Positions 15,441 through 23,024 of a stretch of 48,969 nucleotides of DNA are shown one piece after another. Both the position numbers and the translations under genes were made by a program. Position 1 is the first letter of the stretch; every line of letters starts with the position of its first letter. This stretch comes from Acidobacteriota bacterium (GTDB lineage Bacteria; Acidobacteriota; Vicinamibacteria; Vicinamibacterales; UBA2999), in assembly GCA_016184455.1 (NCBI GenBank), contig JACPCS010000067.1:1-48969 (forward strand). The letters are read 5' to 3'. The notes under the pieces are model-generated. The model did not search any database. It saw only the letters and a program-made list of their open reading frames with translations, and was not told where the DNA came from.

Positions 15441-15565
15441 GTCCGAACAGACCGGCCGAGAGCACGCCATAGCTGATGTGCGTGGAATCGAGCCAGTGAT
15501 GTGTCAGAGGCGCGATGGGCGTGGAGAGCGACGAGATGCGGTGGGGAAGGGCGAAAAAGGTCCGA
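15440..15565 (-). pseudogene. Remnant of a large exported/outer-membrane-type protein
   Basis: A minus-strand stretch encodes FALPHRISSLSTPIAPLTHH followed by WLDSTHISYGVLSAGLFG. I recognise this block from a family of several-hundred-residue hypothetical exported proteins found with metal-resistance genes. Only about 40 residues remain, joined directly to the ArsR-like tail, which marks a deletion junction near 15440. Confidence 0.4.
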
Positions 15566-15619
15566 GCGCTGGTTCACCTGCGAGCGCCACGTAGAGCTCC
15601 AAGAGACGAGCGCAGGTTC

Positions 15620-15651
15620 TTGACCCTCAAGTGGACTTGAGGGTGTGTACT
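15620..15651 (+). promoter_or_regulatory. MerR-type promoter with dyad operator in a long spacer
   Basis: A -35 TTGACC (15620-15625) and -10 TGTACT (15646-15651) are separated by 20 bp. A perfect 10-bp dyad (ACCCTCAAGT / ACTTGAGGGT, 15623-15644, 2-bp centre) fills the spacer. Over-long spacers with such a dyad are the signature of MerR-family activation by DNA untwisting. The start codon at 15659 leaves only about 7 nt after the -10, so the transcript should be leaderless. Confidence 0.9.
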
Positions 15652-15658
15652 ACTGGGC

Positions 15659-16183
15659 ATGGCGAGCTTGCTTATTGGAGAGGTCGCGGAGCGGGCCGGC
15701 CTGACGGCGCCGACGATCCGGTACTACGAGAGCATCGGCCTCGTGAAACCGCCCGCTCGTTCTGAAGCCGGATATCGGCGGTACACCGAGACCACAATCG
15801 AAGAACTGCGCTTCATCAAGAAGGCCCAAGGGCTGGGCTTTTCCTTGGAGGAGATCTCGGAAATTCTGAAGCTCAGCCGTGCCGGCCGCGCGCCCTGCTC
15901 GCATGTGTTGGACGTTGCTCGCCGGCACCTGTCCGCCGTCGACGAGCGCATCGAGCAGCTCCGGCGCTTTCGAAGGCAGCTTGCCCGCGAGATCGAGAAA
16001 TGGGACGGAGCACGGGAGCCCACGTGTGATGGCTTGTGCCAGATCATCGCGAGTGCGCCCGACGACCGCCACGAACCCATTCGTATCGACGTCCGCCCTC
16101 ATGACGCGCGGCATCGTCCTCGTCGCGCAGTGAATTCCGCCACGGAGGTGAGGCATGGTCACCGACAAGGCCCGCGGAAGTAG
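15659..16183 (+). CDS. MerR-family metal-responsive regulator
   Basis: A 174-residue MerR protein: winged HTH (LIGEVAERAGLTAPTIRYYE), a second helix pair, a long dimerisation helix and metal-site cysteines C80, C123 and C127. A Cys near position 80 is found in MerR/ZntR-type sensors of divalent metals, while CueR-type Cu(I) sensors have Ser there, so Hg, Zn, Cd or Pb is more likely than copper. The ~45 residues after CQII look like an unstructured extension. The only suitable ATG lies a few bases after the -10 box. It is the first gene of an operon with HMA, CcdA-like and P1B ATPase genes, and autoregulates from its own dyad. Confidence 0.9.
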   Translation: MASLLIGEVAERAGLTAPTIRYYESIGLVKPPARSEAGYRRYTETTIEELRFIKKAQGLGFSLEEISEILKLSRAGRAPCSHVLDVARRHLSAVDERIEQLRRFRRQLAREIEKWDGAREPTCDGLCQIIASAPDDRHEPIRIDVRPHDARHRPRRAVNSATEVRHGHRQGPRK

Positions 16184-16550
16184 ACGTGTATCGCGCGCGG
16201 CGTGGATGCTTGGGGCCGCGGGTGTCTTTATGGCGGTCGTTATCGCGGTTCTGCACCCGTGGCGCGGTTCTGCAGAACCCTCCGTCAACCCGGCACGTCA
16301 GGGTGCACAGGCGGCGGCCACTGTATCGGCCACGATTCCAGTAGACGGGATGGTCTGCGTCATTTGCGCTGCGTCTGTCAGGCAGGTGGTTCAGGATGTC
16401 AACGGCGTCACCGGCGTTGAAGTGGATCTGGCTGCGAAACACGCGAGAGTGACGTACGTGGAGGGGCAGACGTCACCGGAGCAGATCGCGGCGGCAATCA
16501 CCAGCCGCGGCTACAAGACACGCGTACCGACGGTGGAACCGACACCGTGA
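16155..16550 (+). CDS. Membrane-anchored HMA (MerP-like) metal-binding protein
   Basis: A 131-residue protein. After a basic start, residues 16-34 form one hydrophobic helix acting as signal or anchor, then a linker and an HMA ferredoxin-like fold (residues ~57-125) with the metal pair C68-V-I-C71. The domain would lie outside the cytoplasmic membrane. GGAGGTGAG sits 5 nt before the ATG, and the gene overlaps the regulator's 3' end by 29 nt. Its stop overlaps the next GTG (GTGA). By analogy with MerP it should pass metal to the adjacent membrane protein. Confidence 0.85.
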   Translation: MVTDKARGSRRVSRAAWMLGAAGVFMAVVIAVLHPWRGSAEPSVNPARQGAQAAATVSATIPVDGMVCVICAASVRQVVQDVNGVTGVEVDLAAKHARVTYVEGQTSPEQIAAAITSRGYKTRVPTVEPTP

Positions 16551-17233
16551 CACTCGAAGCGCTCCTCGCGCAGTTCGGCCCTGATCTGTCCGGAGGCTTT
16601 CTGCTTGCCACAGGCATCGCGCTGGCCGGCGGTGTCGTTGCCAGCGCGGTCTGTCCCTGCACGCTTCCCGTCGGCCTGGGCATGGCGGGACTGGTCGGCG
16701 CGTACGAGAGTGACTCGCACCGACGGGGGCTCCCGATTGCGGCGGGGTTCTTCGGGGGGATCGTAGTCAATTTGATGCTGCTGGGACTGCTGGCTGCGAG
16801 GCTCGGAGCCGTCCTCACGGAATCCTTTGGGCGGTACTGGGCGTTGGGCATGGCCGCGGTCTCGCTGATGGCCGCGGTTGTGGCGTTCTACGGACCGCGG
16901 CTGCGCGCCGACGCCCTGGCGGCTCTTCGAAAGCCCGGCATCCTTGCAGCGTTTGGATACGGCTTCATCTTCAGCCTGGGAACCTCGGCGGCGCCGCTGC
17001 TCGTGCTTCTGACAGTCGCCGCTGGGCAAGCGAATCCCGCGAATGGACTGCTCCTCGCCATGGCCTTCGGGATCGGGCGCGGCCTGCCGTTTCTGCTGGT
17101 CGCAGTCTTCGCCGGCCTGCTTGTGCGATTTACGCGTATCGGCCAATGGCGGCCAGTCATCCAGCTCACGAGTGGTACGGCGTTGCTCGTGGTAAGCGGC
17201 TACTACATGTGGGCGTTCTTTGCGCTCCTGTGA
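16547..17233 (+). CDS. CcdA/DsbD-type membrane protein with CPC motif
   Basis: A 228-residue protein with about six membrane helices. The first helix carries ASAVCPCTLPVG (C36, C38), a CPC variant of the CcdA first-helix cysteine. CcdA proteins move electrons across the membrane, and relatives with CPC-like sites occur with HMA proteins in metal operons. Here it sits between a periplasmic-type HMA protein and a P1B ATPase, so it may act as a MerT-like carrier or a thiol reductant for metal transfer; this is inference. The GTG start overlaps the upstream stop, so expression is coupled. Confidence 0.8.
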   Translation: MTLEALLAQFGPDLSGGFLLATGIALAGGVVASAVCPCTLPVGLGMAGLVGAYESDSHRRGLPIAAGFFGGIVVNLMLLGLLAARLGAVLTESFGRYWALGMAAVSLMAAVVAFYGPRLRADALAALRKPGILAAFGYGFIFSLGTSAAPLLVLLTVAAGQANPANGLLLAMAFGIGRGLPFLLVAVFAGLLVRFTRIGQWRPVIQLTSGTALLVVSGYYMWAFFALL

Positions 17234-17254
17234 TCGGGTGAATGGGGTTGGGAC

Positions 17255-19651
17255 ATGGCCACTGAAACCGTGCACATGAAAGTCTCGGGTCTGATGTGCT
17301 CGTTTTGCACGATGAGCGTAGAGAAGGCGCTCAAGCGCTACGAAGGCGTCAAGAGCGTGATGGTGAATCTGGTCCACGGCATCGTCCTTGTCGAGGCGGA
17401 CACGTCGCGCATCAGCCACGAGGAGATCGCCGTAGCGGTTGAGAAACTTGGCTACAACGTCGCGGCGTCCGAAGTGCAGCAATTCGCCACCGACGAGGCG
17501 CTGCACGCGTTCATTCGTCGGCGGGGCCAGATTGGTATGGGCCTGGCCGTTCTCGATCTGCTCGTGGATCCCCTGAATCTCCTTCGCCTGCCGCAAGCGC
17601 CCCGGGCGTGGTTCAGCTTTGCCGTCGCCGCGTTCGTGCTCGTGTGGGTCGGCTTTCCCATCCTGCGGAAGACAGTACTGGCGGCCCGCCAGCGTGTGAT
17701 CAACGCAAACGTCCTGCTGTCGACCGCCGCATGGGGCTCCTTCGCGGTCGGTGCGGCCTCGATCTTCGACGCGCGATGGCCCAACTTCCTGCCCGTGGCC
17801 GCGTGGCTGATGGCGCTGCACCTCTTCTTCGGGTTCTTCAAACTGGACGTGCGAAAGAAGGCGGCTGAAGCCGTCCGCAAGCTGATGGCACTCCAGCCGC
17901 GGACCGCGCGCGTCGTTCGCGGCGACACCGAAGTTGAAGTGCTGACCAGTGACGTGACCGTCGGTGAAGTCGTCGTCGTTGGACCGGGCGAGCGCATTCC
18001 CCTCGACGGCTCGGTCGTGGAAGGGATCGCCAGCGTCGACGAGTCGAGTTTCACCGGCGAATCCGTGCCTTCGACGAAGCACGTCGGCTCCGACGTGATC
18101 GGCGGCACGCTGAATCTCGACGGCCTGCTCGGGCTACGCGTGACAAAGGTGGGCGCCGACAGCTTCCTGAGCCAGATTGTGCGGCTGATGATGCACATTG
18201 CGGAGCGGAAGCCGCCGATCGAGTTGCTCGCGGATCGACTTATGAACTACTACGGCCCTGTGGTGTTCACGGTCGCTGCGGTGGCGTTTGTCACCTGGTT
18301 CGCTAGCACAGGGAACTGGATCGGTTCGGCGCTTGTGTTGCTCACCGTCATCATCATGGGCTACCCCTGCGCGCTCGGGATCTCGACGCCCATGCTCGCG
18401 GCGATTGCAGGTGGGAAGGGCATCTCTATTGGCCTCTTGGTCAAAGCCAGCGAGGTCTTCTACGGACTGTCGCAGGTCGATACCGTGATCCTCGACAAGA
18501 CAGGCACGTTGACGTACGGCCGTCCCACGGTGACAGACGTCGTGCCGTTTGGCATCGACCGCATGCAGCTGCTCGCCCTTGCCGGCGCCGTCGAACACGC
18601 GTCGGAGCATCCGCTCGGTCAGGCCATCAGCTTCCTTGCCCAGCGCGAAGGCGCTGCAACGGCGGCAACGCGCAATTTCCGCGCGTTTGCGGGACAAGGC
18701 GTCAGCGCACTCGTGGGCGGTATGGAAATTCTGGCGGGCAAGCCGTCCTTTCTCCTCGAGCGCAACGTTCGGCCGACGAGCGACATCGAACAGGCGATTG
18801 AGCGTCTCGCGGCAGAAGGGAAGACGGTCGTTGGCCTCGCACGTGACGGACAGGTCGTTGGGCTGATCGCGCTGCAGGACCAGCCGCGGCGCAGTGCTGA
18901 ACGGCTTGTCGCCAGACTGCGGGCGCGCGGGATCAAGACGGGCATGCTCACGGGCGATTCGCGGGCGGTCGCCCATGCCATCGGCACCCGGCTTGGCATT
19001 GACGAGATTCGGGCTGAGCTGCTGCCGGCGGCCAAGGTTTCTGCAATTGAGGCTGTTCAGAAGCAGGGCCGACGTGTCGCCATGGTCGGCGATGGCATCA
19101 ATGACGCTCCGGCGCTCGCGCAGGCTGACGTGGGGATTGCGATCGGGGCTGGTACTGACGTCGCGATCGAGTCGGCCGGGGTCATCTTGATCGGTGACCG
19201 GCTCGAGGACGTGATGAACGCGCTTACGTTGGGAACCGCAGCGTACCGGACGCTGACCATCAACGTCGTCATCGCAGTGTTCTTCAACGTCATCGGCATG
19301 GTGCTCGCCGCGCTCGGGTGGATCACGCCCCTCCTAGCGGTCGGCTGGATGATTCTGAGCATCTTCGCGATCCTGCTGAGCACGCTCCGCGTACGGATCC
19401 TTCCGCTCGAACGGGACGAGACGAGTGAGGGCGCGCCACTGGCGGAAGTCGAATTTGCTGTGCCGAACATGGTGTGCGAAGGCTGCGCCGAGAAGATCAG
19501 CGCGGCGCTGCGCGCGGTGCCTGGCGTGCGGGATGTGAAGCCGAAAGTTCCGCAGAAGCACGTCGTTGTGCGTTACGAGCCTCAGCGTGTGAAGGAGTCC
19601 GACTTGAAAAGCGCGGTCGGCTTGGCCGGGTTTACCGCCGTAGAGACATAA
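17255..19651 (+). CDS. P1B-type heavy-metal ATPase with HMA domains at both ends and a YPC motif
   Basis: A 798-residue metal-transporting ATPase. N-terminal HMA (C15-S-F-C18), membrane domain, actuator loop (SFTGESVPS), ion-site helix with Y370-P371-C372 in MGYPCALGIS, DKTGT phosphorylation site (D414), EHP and GDGxNDAPAL motifs, and a C-terminal HMA domain (C741-E-G-C744). The usual CPC, SPC, TPC or CPH tripeptide is replaced by YPC, so one metal thiol is missing and the transported ion cannot be read from class rules. A second HMA domain at the C-terminus is also unusual. It is the last gene of the MerR operon, 21 nt after the CcdA-like gene. Confidence 0.9.
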   Translation: MATETVHMKVSGLMCSFCTMSVEKALKRYEGVKSVMVNLVHGIVLVEADTSRISHEEIAVAVEKLGYNVAASEVQQFATDEALHAFIRRRGQIGMGLAVLDLLVDPLNLLRLPQAPRAWFSFAVAAFVLVWVGFPILRKTVLAARQRVINANVLLSTAAWGSFAVGAASIFDARWPNFLPVAAWLMALHLFFGFFKLDVRKKAAEAVRKLMALQPRTARVVRGDTEVEVLTSDVTVGEVVVVGPGERIPLDGSVVEGIASVDESSFTGESVPSTKHVGSDVIGGTLNLDGLLGLRVTKVGADSFLSQIVRLMMHIAERKPPIELLADRLMNYYGPVVFTVAAVAFVTWFASTGNWIGSALVLLTVIIMGYPCALGISTPMLAAIAGGKGISIGLLVKASEVFYGLSQVDTVILDKTGTLTYGRPTVTDVVPFGIDRMQLLALAGAVEHASEHPLGQAISFLAQREGAATAATRNFRAFAGQGVSALVGGMEILAGKPSFLLERNVRPTSDIEQAIERLAAEGKTVVGLARDGQVVGLIALQDQPRRSAERLVARLRARGIKTGMLTGDSRAVAHAIGTRLGIDEIRAELLPAAKVSAIEAVQKQGRRVAMVGDGINDAPALAQADVGIAIGAGTDVAIESAGVILIGDRLEDVMNALTLGTAAYRTLTINVVIAVFFNVIGMVLAALGWITPLLAVGWMILSIFAILLSTLRVRILPLERDETSEGAPLAEVEFAVPNMVCEGCAEKISAALRAVPGVRDVKPKVPQKHVVVRYEPQRVKESDLKSAVGLAGFTAVET

Positions 19652-19865
19652 GGCGCGGCGCCGATCGATCGGGGCCATCCGGACGGCGCCTCCAATTCCC
19701 AAGAAATCAGCGAATTTCGATCGCTCGAAACGCCAAAGAGCGGAGGTCCCGGAAACCTCAGGATTTACATCGGACACAGTCGATTGGCTGCGTGTAACAT
19801 CCGGCCGTTGCGCAACTTGTTCTGCACCGCGGCCGGCTGCTGCCAAAAGAGTTGGGACCAAATTG
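19652..19865. other. Non-coding stretch after the metal operon
   Basis: No gene is supported here. A GGCGCC-containing imperfect dyad follows the ATPase stop but has no T-run. TTGGGACCAA occurs twice in direct order at about 19850-19873. It reads as intergenic DNA leading into a toxin-gene remnant. Confidence 0.4.
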
Positions 19866-20029
19866 GGACCAATATGCGACCCTTGCTCTCCAAGAAAGGA
19901 ACGCCCATTGGCGCGAATGATATGTTGTTCGCGGCGCATGCCCGTGCGATCGAGGCGATATGCGTCACCGATAACGTGGCCGAATTCAGGCGGGTTCCGG
20001 CGCTCAAGGTTGAGAACTGGCTCGACTAA
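19866..20029 (+). pseudogene. C-terminal remnant of a VapC/PIN toxin
   Basis: The frame ending at 20029 reads LLSKKGTPIGANDMLFAAHA, later VTDNVAEFRRVPALKVENWL. These are the last ~50 residues of a VapC toxin: the IGxNDxLxAAHA motif, the TDN active-site strand and the RVPxLxVENW end. The N-terminal half with the first catalytic Asp is absent; sequence upstream in this frame is unrelated. No VapB gene is present. Confidence 0.65.
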
Positions 20030-20075
20030 CTGCCGGGCGTCGATGGATCTGAGTGGAGCCGTCGTGGATCAGGCG

Positions 20076-20245
20076 TTAACTTGTGGATAGACGCAAGCAG
20101 TTATGGTATTGCGGGCTGCTTCTTATGACGTTAGTGGGCAGGCAAGCTTGGATGTCTTCGCGAGTCAGATGGTCGTACTGCTCGATGATTTGCTCAGCGG
20201 TATAGCCTGCCGCGAGCGGGCGGCTCCCGTACTGCGCGGTAAGGG
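20076..20245 (-). pseudogene. Remnant of a DUF433 antitoxin-like gene
   Basis: Minus-strand translation gives LAAGYTAEQIIEQYDHLTRE then DIQACL, the helix-turn-helix end of DUF433 proteins, which usually pair with DUF5615 PIN-like toxins. The conserved GKPxIRGTR front is missing and the tail ends in unrelated residues before a TAA at 20076-20078. With the VapC remnant next to it, this looks like a decayed toxin-antitoxin spot. Confidence 0.55.
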
Positions 20246-20404
20246 CAAGAGGCGCACCGAAGCGCCTCTCGCGACTGATCCGAGAAATCGACGGGACAGA
20301 CGAGTGAGCGCAGGGCCAGCATACTAACGGCGATCTCTCAGTACCTCTCGTCTATGCTACCCACAAAGTGCTGCGGAAGGCCGATGCCTAGTCCGAACTG
20401 AGAC

Positions 20405-21253
20405 ATGTCACGAGAAGTGAAGATCGACCGCGCCAGGACAAGCCCGGCCGGAGACTCGCGGGTGGGACGCACGGCCGCGCTGTTGCGAATTGCGTGGAGC
20501 GTGACGACGTTCACCGTCGTACAGGTGGTCGTCTGCGGCCTGGCTGCCGCGCCCATAGTCCTCCTCTGGTGGGGGCTCGTTGGTTGGATTACCCCGAGCG
20601 GGTGGGTTCGACTGGTGATTCTCAGCCTCGCGCTCTTTCCGTCCTACGTTGTTTTTGCACTCGGCTTGATGCTCGTGTCGCCATGTGCGACGCGCGTGGC
20701 GGGGTGGCGGACCCCACGTGACCTGGAAATGCGCATCGCCGATGTCGGCTGGCCGCTCCTGAGCTGGGCCCGCTACATGGCATCGATCCATCTCGTGCGC
20801 GTCGTGGCCGGCACGCTGTTTCGGGGGTCGCCGATCTGGACGGCGTATCTGCGTCTGAGTGGTGCGCGCGTGGGCCGACGCGTATATGTTGCCAGCCTCT
20901 CGCTGAGCGACTACAACCTGCTCGAATTCGGCGACGACGTCGTCATCGGTGCGGATGCGCATATCTCCGGCCATACTGTCGAAGAGGGAGCCGTCAAGAC
21001 GGCGGGCGTTCGGTTGGGCCGGAACGTGATGATTGGGCTGGGGAGCGTCATCGAAATCGGCGTTGAAGCCGGTCCCGATTGTCAGGTCGGTGCGTTGAGC
21101 TTCGTGCCGAAGCACACGAAGCTCGAAGCCGGAGGAGTGTACGTAGGTATTCCCGCGAGACGCGTTGCCGATCACCCGCGGGCACATCTGCTTGATGGCA
21201 GTGGTCGGATTCTTCAGCAGCGACCGCCGATTTTTCCACGACGCAGGGAGTAG
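20405..21253 (+). CDS. Membrane-linked left-handed beta-helix acyltransferase
   Basis: A 282-residue protein. Residues ~25-110 hold two or three hydrophobic helices. Residues ~145-255 are a hexapeptide-repeat beta helix (VVIGADAHISGHTVEEGAV, then RLGRNVMIGLGSVIEIGV and VYVGIPARRV). Such domains transfer acyl groups from CoA donors. The membrane part resembles the C-terminal unit of Pls/PosA-like amino-acid polymer synthetases, suggesting a lipid-linked or polymer substrate, but no such gene is nearby. It stands alone, with remnants upstream and a small membrane protein downstream. Confidence 0.75.
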   Translation: MSREVKIDRARTSPAGDSRVGRTAALLRIAWSVTTFTVVQVVVCGLAAAPIVLLWWGLVGWITPSGWVRLVILSLALFPSYVVFALGLMLVSPCATRVAGWRTPRDLEMRIADVGWPLLSWARYMASIHLVRVVAGTLFRGSPIWTAYLRLSGARVGRRVYVASLSLSDYNLLEFGDDVVIGADAHISGHTVEEGAVKTAGVRLGRNVMIGLGSVIEIGVEAGPDCQVGALSFVPKHTKLEAGGVYVGIPARRVADHPRAHLLDGSGRILQQRPPIFPRRRE

Positions 21254-21349
21254 ACGATCGCTTTTCGGCCCATCCCGATGCGCCAACGGTCTCGGGCACC
21301 GGTATGGCAATTGCCCTCTCTTCTTTAGTCACAGAAGAAGGAGGGTGCC

Positions 21350-21559
21350 ATGACGTTTGTCAATGAAGGCTTGTGGGACCGTCTGATCCGGTTCTTCATC
21401 GGCCTTGCGCTCGGGTACGCCGCCTGGATGGTGTGGCCGGGAACGGCGGCGATTGTGTACCTGGTCATCGGGGCTATCGCGTTCGTGACTGGAGTCGTGG
21501 GCTGGTGCCCCGCCTACGCGTTGTTCCATTTCTCCACGAAGAAGGCGGTGAAGGCGTAA
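21350..21559 (+). CDS. YgaP-like (DUF2892) small membrane protein
   Basis: A 69-residue protein with a short amphipathic start (WDRLIRFFIGLAL) and two membrane helices joined by WPGTAAI, then GVVGWCPAYALFHFSTKK, the conserved end of DUF2892. In other genomes this module is often fused or next to rhodanese; here it is alone. GAAGGAGGG lies 6 nt before the ATG. Function is unknown, perhaps linked to sulfide or thiosulfate handling by family association. Confidence 0.85.
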   Translation: MTFVNEGLWDRLIRFFIGLALGYAAWMVWPGTAAIVYLVIGAIAFVTGVVGWCPAYALFHFSTKKAVKA

Positions 21560-21639
21560 GGCGTGATGTCAACTGACCGAGGACGCCGTCGACCGAGTGC
21601 AGGGCGTCGCGATGATCGAAATTGGACACATGCTCTGCG

Positions 21640-21760
21640 AGGTCGATTTCTCTGGATCTCATGGTGTCCGGTCCGAATACCGCGCGGGTGATTTGCGCCG
21701 CCACCTGCCCGGTGCTGACCGTGCGCCTCATGTTTCGCGCAACGCCGCCGGCCGAGCAGG
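21640..21760 (+). pseudogene. C-terminal remnant of a UspA protein
   Basis: The plus frame reads LDLMVSGPNTARVICAATCP followed by VLTVR, the last beta-strand/helix and CPVLTVR signature of universal stress proteins. The nucleotide-binding GxxGR loop and everything before it are missing. The open frame runs on into the next gene's 5' region in another frame, so it is not functional. Confidence 0.5.
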
Positions 21761-21788
21761 GTGATGACGGTAAGTCAGGAGGACAGAC

Positions 21789-22265
21789 ATGCCAGTCCCA
21801 CAATCAATCCAACATTTTCTGGGCGATCAGCACGTGTCGTTTTCCGTGATCCACCATCGCCCGGCATACACCGCCCAAGAAGAGGCGGCGATCACGCGTG
21901 TGCCGGGCCGCCAATGGGCAAAGACGGTGGCATGCTTCGCCGACGGACGTCCGATTCTCGCCGTGCTGCCGGCGGCTTCTCTCATCGACATCGAGCGGCT
22001 ACGGGCGGTCACGGGAGCAGAGAACGTCCGTCTCGCGAACGAGCAGGAGTTCGAGGGTCTCTATCCCGACTGCGAAACCGGTGCGATGCCCCCGCTTGGT
22101 CCGTTATATGGGCAGCGGGTGTACGTCGACCGCGTTCTGGGTGATGCCAAGGAGATCGTGTTCCATGCAGGCTCGCACAGCGACGCGATCAGGCTGAGCT
22201 ATGAGGACTTCGTTCGACTGGTTCAGCCCACGTTGGGCGACTTCGCCGGGAGAGCTGGTCACTGA
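21789..22265 (+). CDS. YbaK/EbsC-family aminoacyl-tRNA deacylase-like protein
   Basis: A 158-residue single-domain YbaK/ProX-type protein. The expected core is present: AKTVACFADGRPILAVLPAA with the catalytic-region Lys, then VRLANEQEFEGLYPDCETGAMPPLG and a final FHAGSHSDAIRLSYEDF. These enzymes clear mischarged tRNAs. AGGAGGACAGAC precedes the ATG with good spacing. It follows a UspA remnant and ends 36 nt from a convergent PIN gene. Confidence 0.85.
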   Translation: MPVPQSIQHFLGDQHVSFSVIHHRPAYTAQEEAAITRVPGRQWAKTVACFADGRPILAVLPAASLIDIERLRAVTGAENVRLANEQEFEGLYPDCETGAMPPLGPLYGQRVYVDRVLGDAKEIVFHAGSHSDAIRLSYEDFVRLVQPTLGDFAGRAGH

Positions 22266-22300
22266 CACGGGACTGCTGGTCGACAGGCATAGCCCCGCGT

Positions 22301-22720
22301 TCAATCAGGTGGCGACGATCCGGGACCGAGGAGGCGACGGAAGGTGGACACCCGCACGATACCGGCGCGCCCGAAGCGACGCATCCGTAGCAAGTGCGGG
22401 TCACCAGTCACGATCAGATTCGCGTCGACGTTCTCAGCACACTCGAGGATGCGATCGTCCGTGGCATCGCGGGCAATCGAGAGGTGAGGTGTCGTCTTGA
22501 CCACGTCCGCCGTCCGGCTGATGGCCTTGAGCGCCGTCCGAATGCGGGGCTCGCTCCAATCGAACTTCGTCCGAAGCTTGGATGCCAACTCGGTCAGGAT
22601 TGCGACGGACGTGAAGCGGTCGGCGTCGCCCAGCCGTGCTCGGCGGTACGCCTCGTCACTGAGGCTGCCCGGAAGAACGAAGGCTGAAATATAGACGTTC
22701 GTGTCGAAGACGACACGCAC
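22301..22720 (-). CDS. PIN-domain toxin-like ribonuclease (COG1569 type)
   Basis: A 139-residue PIN protein with the acidic active-site set: D6 in VFDTNVYISAF, E in ILTELASKL, and D residues in DATDDRILECA and VTGDPHLL. Such proteins are Mg-dependent RNases and are usually toxins held by an antitoxin. The GTG start at 22720 directly follows, in frame, the TGA of a 56-codon frame. That upstream frame looks like a TIM-barrel tail, not an antitoxin, so the usual partner is missing or replaced. Confidence 0.8.
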   Translation of the reverse strand: MRVVFDTNVYISAFVLPGSLSDEAYRRARLGDADRFTSVAILTELASKLRTKFDWSEPRIRTALKAISRTADVVKTTPHLSIARDATDDRILECAENVDANLIVTGDPHLLRMRRFGRAGIVRVSTFRRLLGPGSSPPD

Positions 22721-22891
22721 TCATCGGTCCTCGAACCCGCGGTGATCGTTGGCGTGAATGTGGGAGAGCCGATCCTTGGAGATATCCACGAAGCGACGCC
22801 ACTGTTGGCCCCGCGTCGTGTGACTCGTGTCGAGACAGACCGCGACACTGGAAGGCAACCGTTCCAGGATCCAGGCGAATACCGATCCCAT
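22721..22891 (-). pseudogene. Tail fragment of a xylose-isomerase-like TIM-barrel enzyme
   Basis: A 56-codon frame (ATG at 22891) encodes AVCLDTSHTTRGQQWRRFVD followed by RLSHIHANDHRGFEDR. This matches the metal-binding C-terminal strands of sugar-phosphate isomerase/epimerase TIM barrels, where LDTSH and HIHANDNHG hold metal ligands. The remaining ~200 residues are absent and the frame stops inside the usual NHG loop. It abuts the PIN gene with no gap, so a role as a leader peptide coupled to the toxin cannot be excluded. Confidence 0.5.
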
Positions 22892-22978
22892 AGAGGCCGT
22901 GCGGGAAAATGTTCGGACGACGGGACATCTCTCGTGATCACGCGACGGCGTGCAAGCGCCGGACTTGGCCTCGTTGTT

Positions 22979-23001
22979 GGAATCCTGAGGTCAGGCCGTC
23001 T
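22979..23001. repeat. 23-bp direct repeat, copy 1
   Basis: A 23-base sequence beginning GGAATCCTGAGG is repeated exactly at 28091-28113. Its core CCTGA-GG-TCAGG is an inverted repeat. After one differing base both copies continue TGAC. Copy 1 lies just ahead of the ribosome site of the CapA-family gene. Confidence 0.85.
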
Positions 23002-23024
23002 CTGACGGAGGAAGGAGCGCCCCG

